Shown here piece after piece: positions 1 to 7,563 of a stretch of 22,105 nt of DNA (its first letter is position 1; the number at the start of each line of letters is the position of its first letter). Made by a program: the position numbers and the translations under genes. The notes below the pieces were generated by a model. That model was not told where the DNA came from. It saw only the letters and a list, made by a program, of their open reading frames with translations, and did not search any database. The stretch is from Deltaproteobacteria bacterium RBG_16_54_11 (GTDB lineage: Bacteria > Desulfobacterota > B13-G15 > RBG-16-54-18): assembly GCA_001797905.1 (NCBI GenBank), contig MGQS01000120.1, positions 1-22,105 of the forward strand, in the 5' to 3' direction.

Positions 1-18
1 AGGGCTCTCCGGCAGCAC

Positions 19-429
19 GTGGCAAGGCAAAAATCAAGAAATAAGAAAGATCGTATATGCAAGGAATGCAAGGCGCCTTGTTGCCGTGATCTGGCGTTCT
101 CTATAACCAGCCCCAAATGCCGCCATGACATCGAGACCTTGAAGTGGTATCTGCACTTCGACACCGTCCGGATCTATATAAGAAATCGGCGCTGGAATAT
201 GTTGATTCAGGGGAAGTGCATCTACCTCTCGAAAAAGAACCTGTGTACCATATACGACAAGAGACCGAAGATATGCAGGGCCCATCTGCCCGATGGCTGC
301 GAGATGATTGGGCAATGGTATGACACTCTCTTATCTTCCCCGGACGATTTGGAAGCTTTCTTGAAACGAAGGAGAAAGAAGTGCTACACGTGCCCCATAG
401 AATTAGGGGAAAAGCCTTTGATTGGCTGA
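19..429 (+). CDS. YkgJ-type Cys-cluster (putative Zn/Fe-chelating) protein, possibly 5'-truncated
   Basis: The 136-residue protein opens with a cysteine cluster (C14, C17, C21, C22 within KECKAPCC) and continues with the block GKCIYLSKKNLCTIYDKRP followed by ICR. Both are hallmarks of the YkgJ / UPF0153 family, small soluble proteins thought to bind zinc or an iron-sulfur centre through these cysteines; the cellular role is not settled. Further cysteines near the C-terminus (CYTC) may add ligands. The start shown is a GTG with no visible ribosome-binding site, and the frame stays open to base 1, so the true start may lie before the window. The gene converges on the TM2 gene, with a strong hairpin between them. 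Family call is confident; function and start are not. Confidence 0.75.
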   Translation: MARQKSRNKKDRICKECKAPCCRDLAFSITSPKCRHDIETLKWYLHFDTVRIYIRNRRWNMLIQGKCIYLSKKNLCTIYDKRPKICRAHLPDGCEMIGQWYDTLLSSPDDLEAFLKRRRKKCYTCPIELGEKPLIG

Positions 430-478
430 AGAGCGAGGGAGGAATTGGTAAAGATAGAAACACAAGACCTGTCAAGAT

Positions 479-525
479 ACGGATAGGAGGGCTGGTCCTC
501 AAAGAGAGACCAGCCCCCTATCCGT
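479..525. terminator. Bidirectional hairpin between convergent genes
   Basis: Arms at 479-497 and 508-525 are complementary over 18 pairs with one bulged base (ACGGATAGG...GGCTGGTC against its complement), with a loop of about 10 nt. It lies 50 nt after the YkgJ-type stop and just beyond the stop of the minus-strand TM2 gene. There is no clean T-run on either side, so termination is inferred from stem strength and convergent position. Confidence 0.6.
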
Positions 526-537
526 AAGCTTTATCCC

Positions 538-750
538 CTACGGCTGTATATAAAGACCATCTTTATCCTTGAATTTGCTGCTAACTATGAGAATAAAATC
601 AATGATCACCCAAATACCCAGCCCGCCTAACGTAACCAGCATTACTATACCCGTACCGATCTTGCCGACGTAGAACCGATGAACCCCCAGGGCCCCCAGA
701 AAAATGCAAAATAAGAGCGTCGGTACAAAACCTTTTTTACTCTTTGCCAT
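538..750 (-). CDS. TM2-domain small membrane protein
   Basis: A 70-residue protein with two predicted membrane helices (about residues 8-27 and 34-57), joined by a turn containing GVHRFYVGK, the signature of the TM2 domain. The second helix carries the typical glycine-rich GGLGIWVIIDF. A charged KDKDG tail follows. The start chosen (MAKSKKGF) has a near-perfect ribosome-binding site, AAAAGGAGGAAAACAGT, directly before the ATG. A longer in-frame reading back to 822 lacks such a site and adds a non-conserved 24-residue leader, so I reject it. TM2 proteins are widespread; most bacterial ones have no proven function. The gene diverges from OmpA paralogue 1. Confidence 0.85.
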   Translation of the reverse strand: MAKSKKGFVPTLLFCIFLGALGVHRFYVGKIGTGIVMLVTLGGLGIWVIIDFILIVSSKFKDKDGLYIQP

Positions 751-1045
751 ACTGTTTTCCTCCTTTTCTAAATTAGTAGTGGGTAAGCTGTTGCCCGGGA
801 TAGCAAACGTATTTGCCATCACCGTCCCTATCGGAAGCGGACTTCATATATCGTTCGGTACTATATACTATTTTCAGCCGTGAGTATAGAAAAAAAGAGA
901 GGCGGAATAAACCAGGGGCACGTTGTTTACCAGGGATACAAGCATATCTGAGGATCTTAGGAAAAAATCCTAAGATATTGATATCGGGGAAGAAATATGA
1001 TATTTCTTTGTACGTCATACAGTATATAAGGAAAGGAGCAATGAT
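751..1045. other. Intergenic region with two inverted repeats upstream of OmpA paralogue 1
   Basis: This gap separates divergent genes. It holds a perfect 9-bp hairpin (ATCTTAGGA, loop AAAAA, TCCTAAGAT; 954-976) and a perfect 9-bp palindrome around one central base (AAGAAATAT G ATATTTCTT; 990-1008). Neither has a T-run, so they look more like protein-binding or mRNA leader elements than terminators. A weak promoter candidate, TTGATA (978-983) and TATTTC (1001-1006) with a 17-nt spacer, overlaps the second palindrome. A 78-codon open frame spanning 813-1049 is probably chance. I see no further gene. Confidence 0.5.
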
Positions 1046-1822
1046 ATGAATAAAGTTATTGTCTGGGTGGTACCGGCGGTCTTGATCACCGCGTTAATAG
1101 TCTATTTTGTTACTGAAGACAGATACAAAAAGCTTGAGGAAAAATACAACGCTTGCCAGGGCAAGATCGGGATGACAGAAAAGGAAAAGGCGGATCTTCT
1201 GGCGCGGGAACAACAAAACAAGGCCACCTATGATCAGCTCATGAACCAGCTGCAACAAGAGGTGAGCGAGGGGCAGGTGGCGATCCGGCAATACGAAGAT
1301 AAGCTCACCGTAAATGTGGCGGAAAAGATATTCTTTGACTCCGGCAGCGCTGAGCTAAAGCCCGGCGGCAGGGAATTGCTGAAAAAATTCGGGCGCATCG
1401 TCAAGGGGCTGACTGGCAAAGTAATCCGCGTGGAAGGCCATACGGACAATGTCCCTATTGCCAAGCCCTTGCAGCCCACCTACCCTACCAACTGGGAGCT
1501 CTCCGCAGCCAGGGCCATCACGGTCGTGCGGTTTTTACAGGAGCATGGAGGGGTCCCGCCCAAGATGCTTTTGGCAGCGGGGTTTGGACAATACCAGCCC
1601 ATTGCCCCTAACAACACACCGGAAAACAAGCAGAAAAACCGCCGTATCGAGATCGTGCTTCAACAGAGAGACGTCTTGAAACGCACGGAGGCCCCAGTCG
1701 CTCCGGCGCCGAAGACGGCTCCGGCAAAGACCGAGGCCCCGAGCGCCCCTGTTCCCAAAGAGGCACCGGCGAAAACAGAGGCCCCTGCTGCTCCTGCGCC
1801 TCAGGGAGCTCCGGCGAAATAG
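1046..1822 (+). CDS. OmpA-family peptidoglycan-binding protein, N-terminal membrane anchor (paralogue 1)
   Basis: A 258-residue protein. Residues 4-22 form one hydrophobic helix with no lipobox cysteine, followed by a charged, coiled-coil-like segment (about 25-80). The OmpA C-terminal domain lies at about 90-208, with IFFDSGSAEL, EGHTDNVPI, the helix NWELSAARA and KNRRIEIVL; it binds the peptide stem of peptidoglycan. The tail (214-258) is three 15-residue repeats of the form TEAPxAPxPKxAPAK, encoded by 45-bp units at 1685-1819. Start: ATG 1046 behind GGAAAGGAG; ATG 1041 is out of frame. It is close at DNA level to the lipoprotein at 5280 but lacks that protein's lipobox and part of its coiled coil. 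Probably tethered to the inner membrane or exported, facing the periplasm. Confidence 0.88.
   Translation: MNKVIVWVVPAVLITALIVYFVTEDRYKKLEEKYNACQGKIGMTEKEKADLLAREQQNKATYDQLMNQLQQEVSEGQVAIRQYEDKLTVNVAEKIFFDSGSAELKPGGRELLKKFGRIVKGLTGKVIRVEGHTDNVPIAKPLQPTYPTNWELSAARAITVVRFLQEHGGVPPKMLLAAGFGQYQPIAPNNTPENKQKNRRIEIVLQQRDVLKRTEAPVAPAPKTAPAKTEAPSAPVPKEAPAKTEAPAAPAPQGAPAK
1685..1819 (+). repeat. Three tandem 45-bp units encoding a Pro/Ala/Lys tail
   Basis: Units at 1685-1729, 1730-1774 and 1775-1819 each encode a 15-residue TEAPxAPxPKxAPAK motif at the end of OmpA paralogue 1. Paralogue 2 has only one related unit (TEAPLAPAPKEKPEQ). Such Pro/Ala-rich tails are usually extended and flexible. The copy-number difference indicates local expansion or loss after duplication. 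Confidence 0.85.
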
Positions 1823-1853
1823 CAGACCGCCGCAGGCAATCCGCGAAAGGGAA

Positions 1854-1892
1854 TTCCCTGTCTTTCTGTATAACACAGGGAGATAGGGGAAA
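1854..1892. terminator. Possible imperfect hairpin between convergent genes
   Basis: TTCCCTGTCTTTCTGT (1854-1869) pairs imperfectly, with bulges, with the segment ending AGGGAGATAGGGGAA. It sits between the OmpA paralogue 1 stop and the radical SAM stop. No T-run follows, so this is a weak call based mainly on position. Confidence 0.3.
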
Positions 1893-1904
1893 AGTAAGCC
1901 TGCT

Positions 1905-3557
1905 TTAATCTGCGCGGCTCTTGAGGATAGGTTCGTCCCAGGCATTGTTAAAGAAATGGTCCAAGACCCTGCTCGAAGTCGCCACTTTCGTCATAGATTG
2001 CCTTGCCGCAGGATCAGCGCGCAGGCTAAAAAAGGAACTCTCGTTCATAAGTAGTAATAAGAGCTCGCCCCATGCAGGGGCTTTCTCTTTAGCATTTTCT
2101 CTTAACACCTGACGCAGCTCTCTCAACGTCATCCCCTCATCCAGCTCACCCGTGTCCATCCTCCCCTTGATGAAATTGATCACCCGTGCCAGACGAAAGA
2201 GGGTGGCGCAATCGAGGCGGTTAAAATCCGTTGTCTCGATGGGCATGGCGCTGGAACGCCATTGGGAGATGGCGGCCGGCAGCAGGCGCTCTCTCTTACA
2301 GAGCTCGAACAGGGCCGTTCCCGGGGTGGGATAATAGACGCTGGGGCCGATCAGGACCCTCCTCCCCATGAGATAGATCAGCGTGCCGACCATCTCTGCA
2401 ATGGTCTGGCCGGGCATCCCCAGGATGGCGTAGGCGATCACGTTGAGGCCGGCCAGTGTCGCCTCTGCTGCGATTTCATCAAAACCGGCCATCCCTTCGG
2501 GTCTCTGCATGCCCTCTTTGGTTGAGGGATCGACGCTGACAAAGGAGAGATTGATCTCTTTGAAGCCCGCCTGCTTCATCGATCCGAGAAGCTCCCCGTC
2601 CAAAGAAGCAAACGAGATGCCGTTCCTGGCGGAAAGCTGAAGACCCCCTTGGCCAAAGGTCTCAATGATAAGACTCAGCAGCCTCTTTGCCCGTCCTTTG
2701 TCAAAGGTGAAATTATCATCCTCTATATCAAAGACATTAATACCATACCTCTGTCGGCACTCCAGCATCTCCTGGATGATGCCTTCCGGAGACCGCCCCC
2801 GAAAAGAAGCCCCCATGACGAGACGGGCTGAGCAGTAAGCGCACCCATGCGGGCACCCCCTGCTCGTAATGATCATGGTGGCCCTCTTCTTCTTGATGCG
2901 GTATCGATCGAGATCGAGAAGCCCTCTGGCAGGATGGGGGAGATCGTCAAGGTCCCGGACGAAGGTATTGAGCGGGTTGATCCTCACCCTTCCATCTACT
3001 CGATATCCGATCCCGTCGATCCCTTCAATCCCTTTTATCCATCCGTTCTCAAGCTGCTCTAAAAGCATGGGGAAACGGAGTTCTCCCTCGCCCAATACGG
3101 CATAATCTACCAGAGGGCTTTCTAGAACCCCGTGAGCATCGCAGCTGACATGGGCCCCTCCCATAACGACGATCCTTCTTCCATCACCGTGCTTGATGAT
3201 CCCGGCGACCTCCAGCGCCTCACCATGATACGGCGTAAAGGAAGAAGAGATCCCAAAGACATCGGCCCGCGAAGCCTCAACCCTCTTGCCGATCTCATCC
3301 CAGCCCATGCCGAAATGGTAATAGCCGGAATAGAGCTTGAAAGGACTTCGGTCATCAAAGGGATAATATGCCTGAAGGTATGCAAGCTCAGGGGGTAGAG
3401 GGATCGACCTCTTCTTATCCGTCTGGCAGTCGAGGATCTCTACCGAATGGCCATGCGTACTCAGGGAAGCGGCAAGATAGGCCAGGCCGATCGGCTGCGT
3501 CCGCAGTGATGTTCGATAAAAATCCCGGATGGGCGGTTGGATAAGGAGGATCTTCAT
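1905..3557 (-). CDS. B12-binding-domain radical SAM protein
   Basis: A 550-residue protein. The N-terminal part (about 1-190) resembles the cobalamin-binding domain common to class B radical SAM enzymes: KILLIQPP, GLAYLAASLSTHGHSVEILD, VVMGGAHVS and LGEGE. The radical SAM core begins near 225, with TSRGCPHGCAYC supplying the three [4Fe-4S] cysteines C235, C239 and C242. The later NLSFVSVDPSTKEGMQRP and YAILGMPGQT also fit a radical SAM barrel. The last 150 or so residues are not diagnostic. Family members do methylations and other radical chemistry on lipids, peptides or natural products; the substrate cannot be read here. The ATG at 3557 has no strong ribosome-binding site. It is a single gene, convergent with OmpA paralogue 1 and divergent from the MFS gene. 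Confidence 0.88.
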   Translation of the reverse strand: MKILLIQPPIRDFYRTSLRTQPIGLAYLAASLSTHGHSVEILDCQTDKKRSIPLPPELAYLQAYYPFDDRSPFKLYSGYYHFGMGWDEIGKRVEASRADVFGISSSFTPYHGEALEVAGIIKHGDGRRIVVMGGAHVSCDAHGVLESPLVDYAVLGEGELRFPMLLEQLENGWIKGIEGIDGIGYRVDGRVRINPLNTFVRDLDDLPHPARGLLDLDRYRIKKKRATMIITSRGCPHGCAYCSARLVMGASFRGRSPEGIIQEMLECRQRYGINVFDIEDDNFTFDKGRAKRLLSLIIETFGQGGLQLSARNGISFASLDGELLGSMKQAGFKEINLSFVSVDPSTKEGMQRPEGMAGFDEIAAEATLAGLNVIAYAILGMPGQTIAEMVGTLIYLMGRRVLIGPSVYYPTPGTALFELCKRERLLPAAISQWRSSAMPIETTDFNRLDCATLFRLARVINFIKGRMDTGELDEGMTLRELRQVLRENAKEKAPAWGELLLLLMNESSFFSLRADPAARQSMTKVATSSRVLDHFFNNAWDEPILKSRAD

Positions 3558-3575
3558 CTCATTGATAACGAACCT

Positions 3576-3603
3576 ACTATATCACACGGCGAGGCAAAAC
3601 CAA
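3576..3603 (-). promoter_or_regulatory. Candidate sigma70-type promoter for the radical SAM gene
   Basis: On the minus strand, TTGGTT (3598-3603) is followed after 16 nt by TATAGT (3576-3581), which would give a leader of about 12-15 nt. The -10 is good and the -35 moderate; assigned by eye. Confidence 0.4.
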
Positions 3604-3648
3604 TTAGTCAAGAGGGATGTTCATGCCAAACAAGGCCAGGATGAGGAT

Positions 3649-3678
3649 TAGACTTTAAAATCGATACTATGGTATATA
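3649..3678 (+). promoter_or_regulatory. Weak promoter candidate for the MFS gene
   Basis: TAGACT (3649-3654), an 18-nt spacer and TATATA (3673-3678) lie about 80 nt before the MFS start codon. Both boxes deviate from consensus, so this is tentative. Confidence 0.3.
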
Positions 3679-3756
3679 GGTAAAGGCGGGCAAGGACGGG
3701 CTCTATAAAAAAACTTAGGCCCGGCTGCCATAGCAAAAAAAGGGAGCTGGTAAAGA

Positions 3757-5172
3757 ATGAGGGGTACATCTCTCAAATCGCAGTATGCCAACCGCTATGT
3801 CATCCTGGCTACGGTTATGCTCACCAATATTATGGGGCCTATTGATGCCAGCATAGTCAACGTTACCCTGCCCACGATCGCTCAATACTTTGATGCGGGG
3901 CTTTCAGCGGCACAATGGGTCCCGATGACATATCTCCTCGTTATCAGCAGTCTCCTCCTATTCTATGGTCGTCTGGGTGATATCCTCGGCTATAGAAGGG
4001 TATATCTGACAGGTCTTGCCGGCTTCGTCATCGCCTCTGCTCTCTGCGGCCTTTCCTATTTTCTCCCCACGATTTATTGGCTCGTCGCCTTTCGGGCCGT
4101 TCAAGGGCTCGCTGCCGGGATGATGATGGCCGTATCCTTTGCCATTATGACTGCTTCCTTCCCGCCATCTGAGCTGGGCAAGGGCCTGGGTATTTATGCC
4201 ATCAGCATCGCCGTTGGTCTGGCGATAGGCCCCTCTTTAGGCGGCTTCATCACCTACGCATGGGGCTGGCCTTTTGTTTTCATGATCAATCTTCCCATCG
4301 GCATCGCAGGGTTCTTCTGGGCCCGCCATATCCTCCCTGAATTGAAAGGGCAGCCCGGGACGATAGACATTGGCGGGGCACTGACCTCCTTTATCGCCCT
4401 ATCCTCTCTCCTTCTCTTTGTTAACTATTCACAACATGGAGGTTTTAGCATTGCGGCAGGCATTATGCTCGGGGTGGCGATGCTGGCTACGCTCGGCTTC
4501 TTGTGGATAGAACGAAGGACTGATCAACCAATGCTCAACCTGGACCTTTTTCGCAACCTCACCTTCTCCTTTGCCAATATCAGCGCCCTCTTGAATTTTA
4601 TGTCCCAGTTCGTGCTGGTATTCCTTACCCCCTTTTACCTGCAAAGACTCCTACACTACGCGCCGAATACCGTAGGTCTGACCATGACCGTCTTCCCCTT
4701 GGCCGTCATGGTGGTCGCACCCTTCAGTGGCTCCCTTTCGGACCGCATCGGCACTGGTATCTTGGCATGTCTCGGCGCTGCCATAAGCGCCGTCGCCCTC
4801 TTCCTTATGAGTCAATTAACCTCTTCCGCTACCTCTTTCGACATCGTGTGGCGATTGGCTGTATTTGGTCTGGGCGCGGGCGTCTTTCAATCTCCAAACA
4901 ATAGCGCCGTCATGGGAAGCGCTCCCAGGCCCCACCTGGGCATGGCCTCGGGTATAGTGGCAACAGTGCGAAATGTGGGCATGGTTTTCGGCATTGCCAC
5001 GGGAGGGGCCGTGCTCTATGCGCTGGTTTCGCCCGGCGTCTTACAACAACCTTCACCGATAGGTAAGGAAGCTGCCGAGTTTCTGTTTGGATTACGACAG
5101 GCATACCTCGTGGGGGCAATCTTGGCCGGGACAGCTGCCGCTACCTCTCTCTTCAGGGTTCGACATGAATAA
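3757..5172 (+). CDS. MFS drug/proton antiporter, DHA2 (EmrB/QacA-like) family
   Basis: A 471-residue inner-membrane protein with hydrophobic segments throughout, consistent with the 14-helix DHA2 class. Helix 1 carries MGPIDASIVNVTLPTI, the DHA2 motif; GRLGDILGYRR is the MFS motif A between helices 2 and 3; GLAIGPSLGGFI matches the antiporter motif C in helix 5. Typical family members expel lipophilic drugs or metabolites in exchange for protons, sometimes with EmrA-type adaptor and outer-membrane partners. None is encoded here. Start ATG 3757 follows GGGAGCTGGTAAAGA. The next gene, 107 nt downstream on the same strand, is OmpA paralogue 2. Substrate unknown. Confidence 0.88.
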   Translation: MRGTSLKSQYANRYVILATVMLTNIMGPIDASIVNVTLPTIAQYFDAGLSAAQWVPMTYLLVISSLLLFYGRLGDILGYRRVYLTGLAGFVIASALCGLSYFLPTIYWLVAFRAVQGLAAGMMMAVSFAIMTASFPPSELGKGLGIYAISIAVGLAIGPSLGGFITYAWGWPFVFMINLPIGIAGFFWARHILPELKGQPGTIDIGGALTSFIALSSLLLFVNYSQHGGFSIAAGIMLGVAMLATLGFLWIERRTDQPMLNLDLFRNLTFSFANISALLNFMSQFVLVFLTPFYLQRLLHYAPNTVGLTMTVFPLAVMVVAPFSGSLSDRIGTGILACLGAAISAVALFLMSQLTSSATSFDIVWRLAVFGLGAGVFQSPNNSAVMGSAPRPHLGMASGIVATVRNVGMVFGIATGGAVLYALVSPGVLQQPSPIGKEAAEFLFGLRQAYLVGAILAGTAAATSLFRVRHE

Positions 5173-5186
5173 GAGGGTTATCCTCA

Positions 5187-5217
5187 TCGCGCGTGCGTTT
5201 TTGGAGGGGACGCGCGA
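5187..5217 (+). terminator. Possible hairpin after the MFS gene
   Basis: Perfect 8-bp arms TCGCGCGT (5187-5194) and ACGCGCGA (5210-5217) enclose a 15-nt loop, starting 15 nt after the MFS stop. There is no T-run, so it may be a weak terminator, an mRNA-stabilising stem or chance. Confidence 0.3.
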
Positions 5218-5279
5218 CATATTGCCATGGAAGAAAAAATGTGCTATTCACCAGAGGGCACGCAGAAAGGAGGGATGAC

Positions 5280-6005
5280 ATGAAAAAGATTATCGTATGG
5301 GTCGGTGTAGGGATCATGAGCGCTCTGCTCGTAAGCTGTGCTTCTTCGGGAAAATATAAAAAGCTCGAGACAGATTATAACAGCCTTCAGGAGCGGTACA
5401 ACGGCCTTCAGGCAGGGTACAGCGCCTGCAGAGAACAGGCCGCGCAGGCAGAAAAGGAAAAGGCGGATCTCCTCGCCAGGGAACAACAGAACAAGGCCAC
5501 CTATGAGCAACTCATGAGCCAGCTGCAAAAAGAGGTGAGCGAGGGCCAGGTGACCATCAGCCAATACGAAGATAAGCTCACCGTCAATGTGGCGGAAAAG
5601 ATCTTCTTTGATTCCGGCAGCGCGGAACTAAAGTCCGGCGGCAAAGAGATGCTGGGCAAGGTTGGGCATATCGTCAAGGGCCTGAACGATAAGGTAATCC
5701 GCGTGGAAGGCCATACCGACAATGTGCCGATCTCCAAGTCCCTGCGCGCCACCTACCCCACCAACTGGGAGCTCTCCGCTGCCAGGGCCACCACGGTGGT
5801 GCGGTTTTTACAAGAATTCACTGGGGTCCCGCCTGAAATGCTTATGGCGGGCGCGTTCGGAGAATACCGCCCCATCGCCCCGAACGACACCCCGGCGAAC
5901 AAGCAGAAAAACCGGCGTATCGAGATCGTGCTTCAAAAGAGGGACATCTTGAAACGCACGGAGGCCCCGCTTGCCCCTGCGCCGAAAGAAAAGCCGGAGC
6001 AATAG
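5280..6005 (+). CDS. OmpA-family peptidoglycan-associated lipoprotein (paralogue 2)
   Basis: A 241-residue protein. The signal peptide ends in the lipobox LVSC, making C20 the lipidated residue; the following Ala-Ser gives no inner-membrane retention signal, so outer-membrane attachment is expected. A coiled-coil-like region (about 25-95) with repeats such as YNSLQERYNGLQAGY precedes the OmpA domain (about 103-222; IFFDSGSAEL, EGHTDNVPI, KNRRIEIVL), which binds peptidoglycan non-covalently. The tail has one TEAPLAPAPK unit, against three in paralogue 1. Start ATG 5280 follows AAAGGAGGG; a longer frame back to 5193 has no such support. It may be cotranscribed with the MFS gene. It resembles Pal in layout, but no Tol genes are nearby, so I do not name it pal. 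Confidence 0.9.
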   Translation: MKKIIVWVGVGIMSALLVSCASSGKYKKLETDYNSLQERYNGLQAGYSACREQAAQAEKEKADLLAREQQNKATYEQLMSQLQKEVSEGQVTISQYEDKLTVNVAEKIFFDSGSAELKSGGKEMLGKVGHIVKGLNDKVIRVEGHTDNVPISKSLRATYPTNWELSAARATTVVRFLQEFTGVPPEMLMAGAFGEYRPIAPNDTPANKQKNRRIEIVLQKRDILKRTEAPLAPAPKEKPEQ

Positions 6006-6017
6006 GAAAGGCCTGCA

Positions 6018-6045
6018 AAGGGGCAGGGATATATCCCTGCCCCTT
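6018..6045. terminator. Perfect palindromic terminator between convergent genes
   Basis: A 28-nt perfect palindrome with arms AAGGGGCAGGGAT (6018-6030) and ATCCCTGCCCCTT (6033-6045) lies 13 nt after the OmpA paralogue 2 stop. The downstream T-run is only partial (GAGTTTGTT). It probably ends OmpA2 transcription; the glycosyltransferase on the other strand stops 166 nt away. Nothing else recognisable lies in 6046-6210. Confidence 0.7.
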
Positions 6046-6210
6046 ACGAGTTTGTTCACCTGCAAACGATGATGAGGGTCTGAAGAGAGATACGCGCGGG
6101 ATGCCATCGTGGCGCTTGTAAGCACCTCAACCTTCAAGGCAAAGCAATGGATTGGCCGGTTTTCTGGAGGGGCACAACAATCCGCAGTGCGGGCAGCCGA
6201 CTTTTTCGGT

Positions 6211-7563
6211 TCAAGCCCTGGTGCCTGCCCGGACAGCGGCAGGCCTTGGCCTTTCCTGTATCAACTTTTCTATATTGTAGGTCCCCATACAGGGCGCATA
6301 GAGGTATCCTTGCAGCGCGGCGCGCGCCAGCCGTCCATCTTCCAACCAATAGGTCAGCCATGCATCCGCTTGATCCGGGTCCTCCTGAATGTATCCGGAC
6401 CCCAGATGAGACAGCCAGTCCCGGTTGTATTTTTCGTGCGCACCGATGTACGGCGCCATGACGATCGGCAGGCCCAGGCCGGTATAAAATGACACCTCGC
6501 TCGGTTTGCTCCATAATATGTCCGTGGCGCGCAGCGCGCGGTTCACGGCTGCGTAGTATTCTTCATAGATATCTCCATAAAGAATCGTAATGCCCCTGCC
6601 TACGTGATTGTCCAGGCCAATCCGTTCCACTTCTCGCTCCAGCCATTCCTTTACTTCCGGTTTTGTGCCGACGGCAATATTGATTTTGATCCGCTCTTCT
6701 CTCAGACGGCGCTCCAAGGCCTTGATCATGCGAAGGACGATATCGCCCTGAGCGCCTGCCCCGCCGATGGCGTAGGTAATGGTGAGGGGATGGGTGGCGT
6801 GCCGCTTTAAATCATTGAACGACGTGGGTGGCGCTGAGTCGTCGGCAAACAGCTTTTCGCGGATAACCCCCCGATAGTTTTCAAAAAAAACGCCGTTAGG
6901 GTCCAGGTTCACCAACCGGGCGACGAGATCGCGGTGAAGTATCGAACGCCGTTCGCCGATATTTTCTTTGGGTAACGGGAATCCGGTCTCGATGATCCGA
7001 TGGTGCGGGACACCATACGCTCGTAACCGCAACGATGCATGACGGCAGGGCGAAAGATAGGTGATACAGCCCTTCCGCGGATACCGCGACGCCCAAACCC
7101 GGTGGATATCCGTATCCGTGACGACACAGTAAACCTCTCGGCCATGGTAGTTGAATACCAGCGCCGGGATGAAATGGGTCGTGATCACCGGCAACTGCGA
7201 GTCGCCGACGTATTCCACCAGGCTTCGACCGAAGCCCTTTGCCTTGATGAGTCTCCGCAGCCTCCTGACGCTGTAGGTGGGGCGGGAAAGGTCGCGGAAC
7301 GGGAAGAAGGGGGATATATGTTGGAGTTTATCGTATATATCGAACGTAAAGCGACCCACGACAGGCACCTCTTTGAGCCGAGTGACCGTTTCGTAGAATA
7401 TGCGGGCACGCTCCCACAGGGCATTATCGGAGTCCGGCACAATGGGATCGTTGTTGGCGGTGATAATGCGGTCCTGTACGAGGCCTTTCAGGGCATAAGC
7501 CGCCCGTTGATGACCGTATCCCATATTCGCCGATATGATATATGCCTTAGCCGTGACTTTCAT
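6211..7563 (-). CDS. GT28 / MGDG-synthase-like glycosyltransferase
   Basis: A 450-residue soluble protein. The N-terminus has SANMGYGHQRAA (residues 11-22), matching the GxGHxxAA loop of monogalactosyldiacylglycerol synthases and MurG-like GT-B enzymes. VITTHFIPAL and VVTDTDIHRVW match the THP...VVTD-D-H--W pattern of the MGDG-synthase N-terminal domain. A second domain begins near 255 (ITYAIGGAGAQGD), and SKPSEVSFYTGLGLPIVMAPY resembles the nucleotide-sugar-binding end. These enzymes move a sugar from a UDP-sugar to a membrane lipid at the cytoplasmic face, so a glycolipid role is plausible. The protein is longer and more divergent than typical family members, and acceptor and sugar cannot be read. 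ATG 7563 has a poor ribosome-binding site. Single gene. Confidence 0.65.
   Translation of the reverse strand: MKVTAKAYIISANMGYGHQRAAYALKGLVQDRIITANNDPIVPDSDNALWERARIFYETVTRLKEVPVVGRFTFDIYDKLQHISPFFPFRDLSRPTYSVRRLRRLIKAKGFGRSLVEYVGDSQLPVITTHFIPALVFNYHGREVYCVVTDTDIHRVWASRYPRKGCITYLSPCRHASLRLRAYGVPHHRIIETGFPLPKENIGERRSILHRDLVARLVNLDPNGVFFENYRGVIREKLFADDSAPPTSFNDLKRHATHPLTITYAIGGAGAQGDIVLRMIKALERRLREERIKINIAVGTKPEVKEWLEREVERIGLDNHVGRGITILYGDIYEEYYAAVNRALRATDILWSKPSEVSFYTGLGLPIVMAPYIGAHEKYNRDWLSHLGSGYIQEDPDQADAWLTYWLEDGRLARAALQGYLYAPCMGTYNIEKLIQERPRPAAVRAGTRA

Noticed and set aside
751..822. 24-residue N-terminal extension of the TM2 protein
   Set aside because: The strong AAGGAGG site lies inside this extension, directly before the shorter start.
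813..1049. 78-codon frame running into OmpA paralogue 1
   Set aside because: No ribosome-binding site, no family resemblance, and it crosses both inverted repeats; probably chance.
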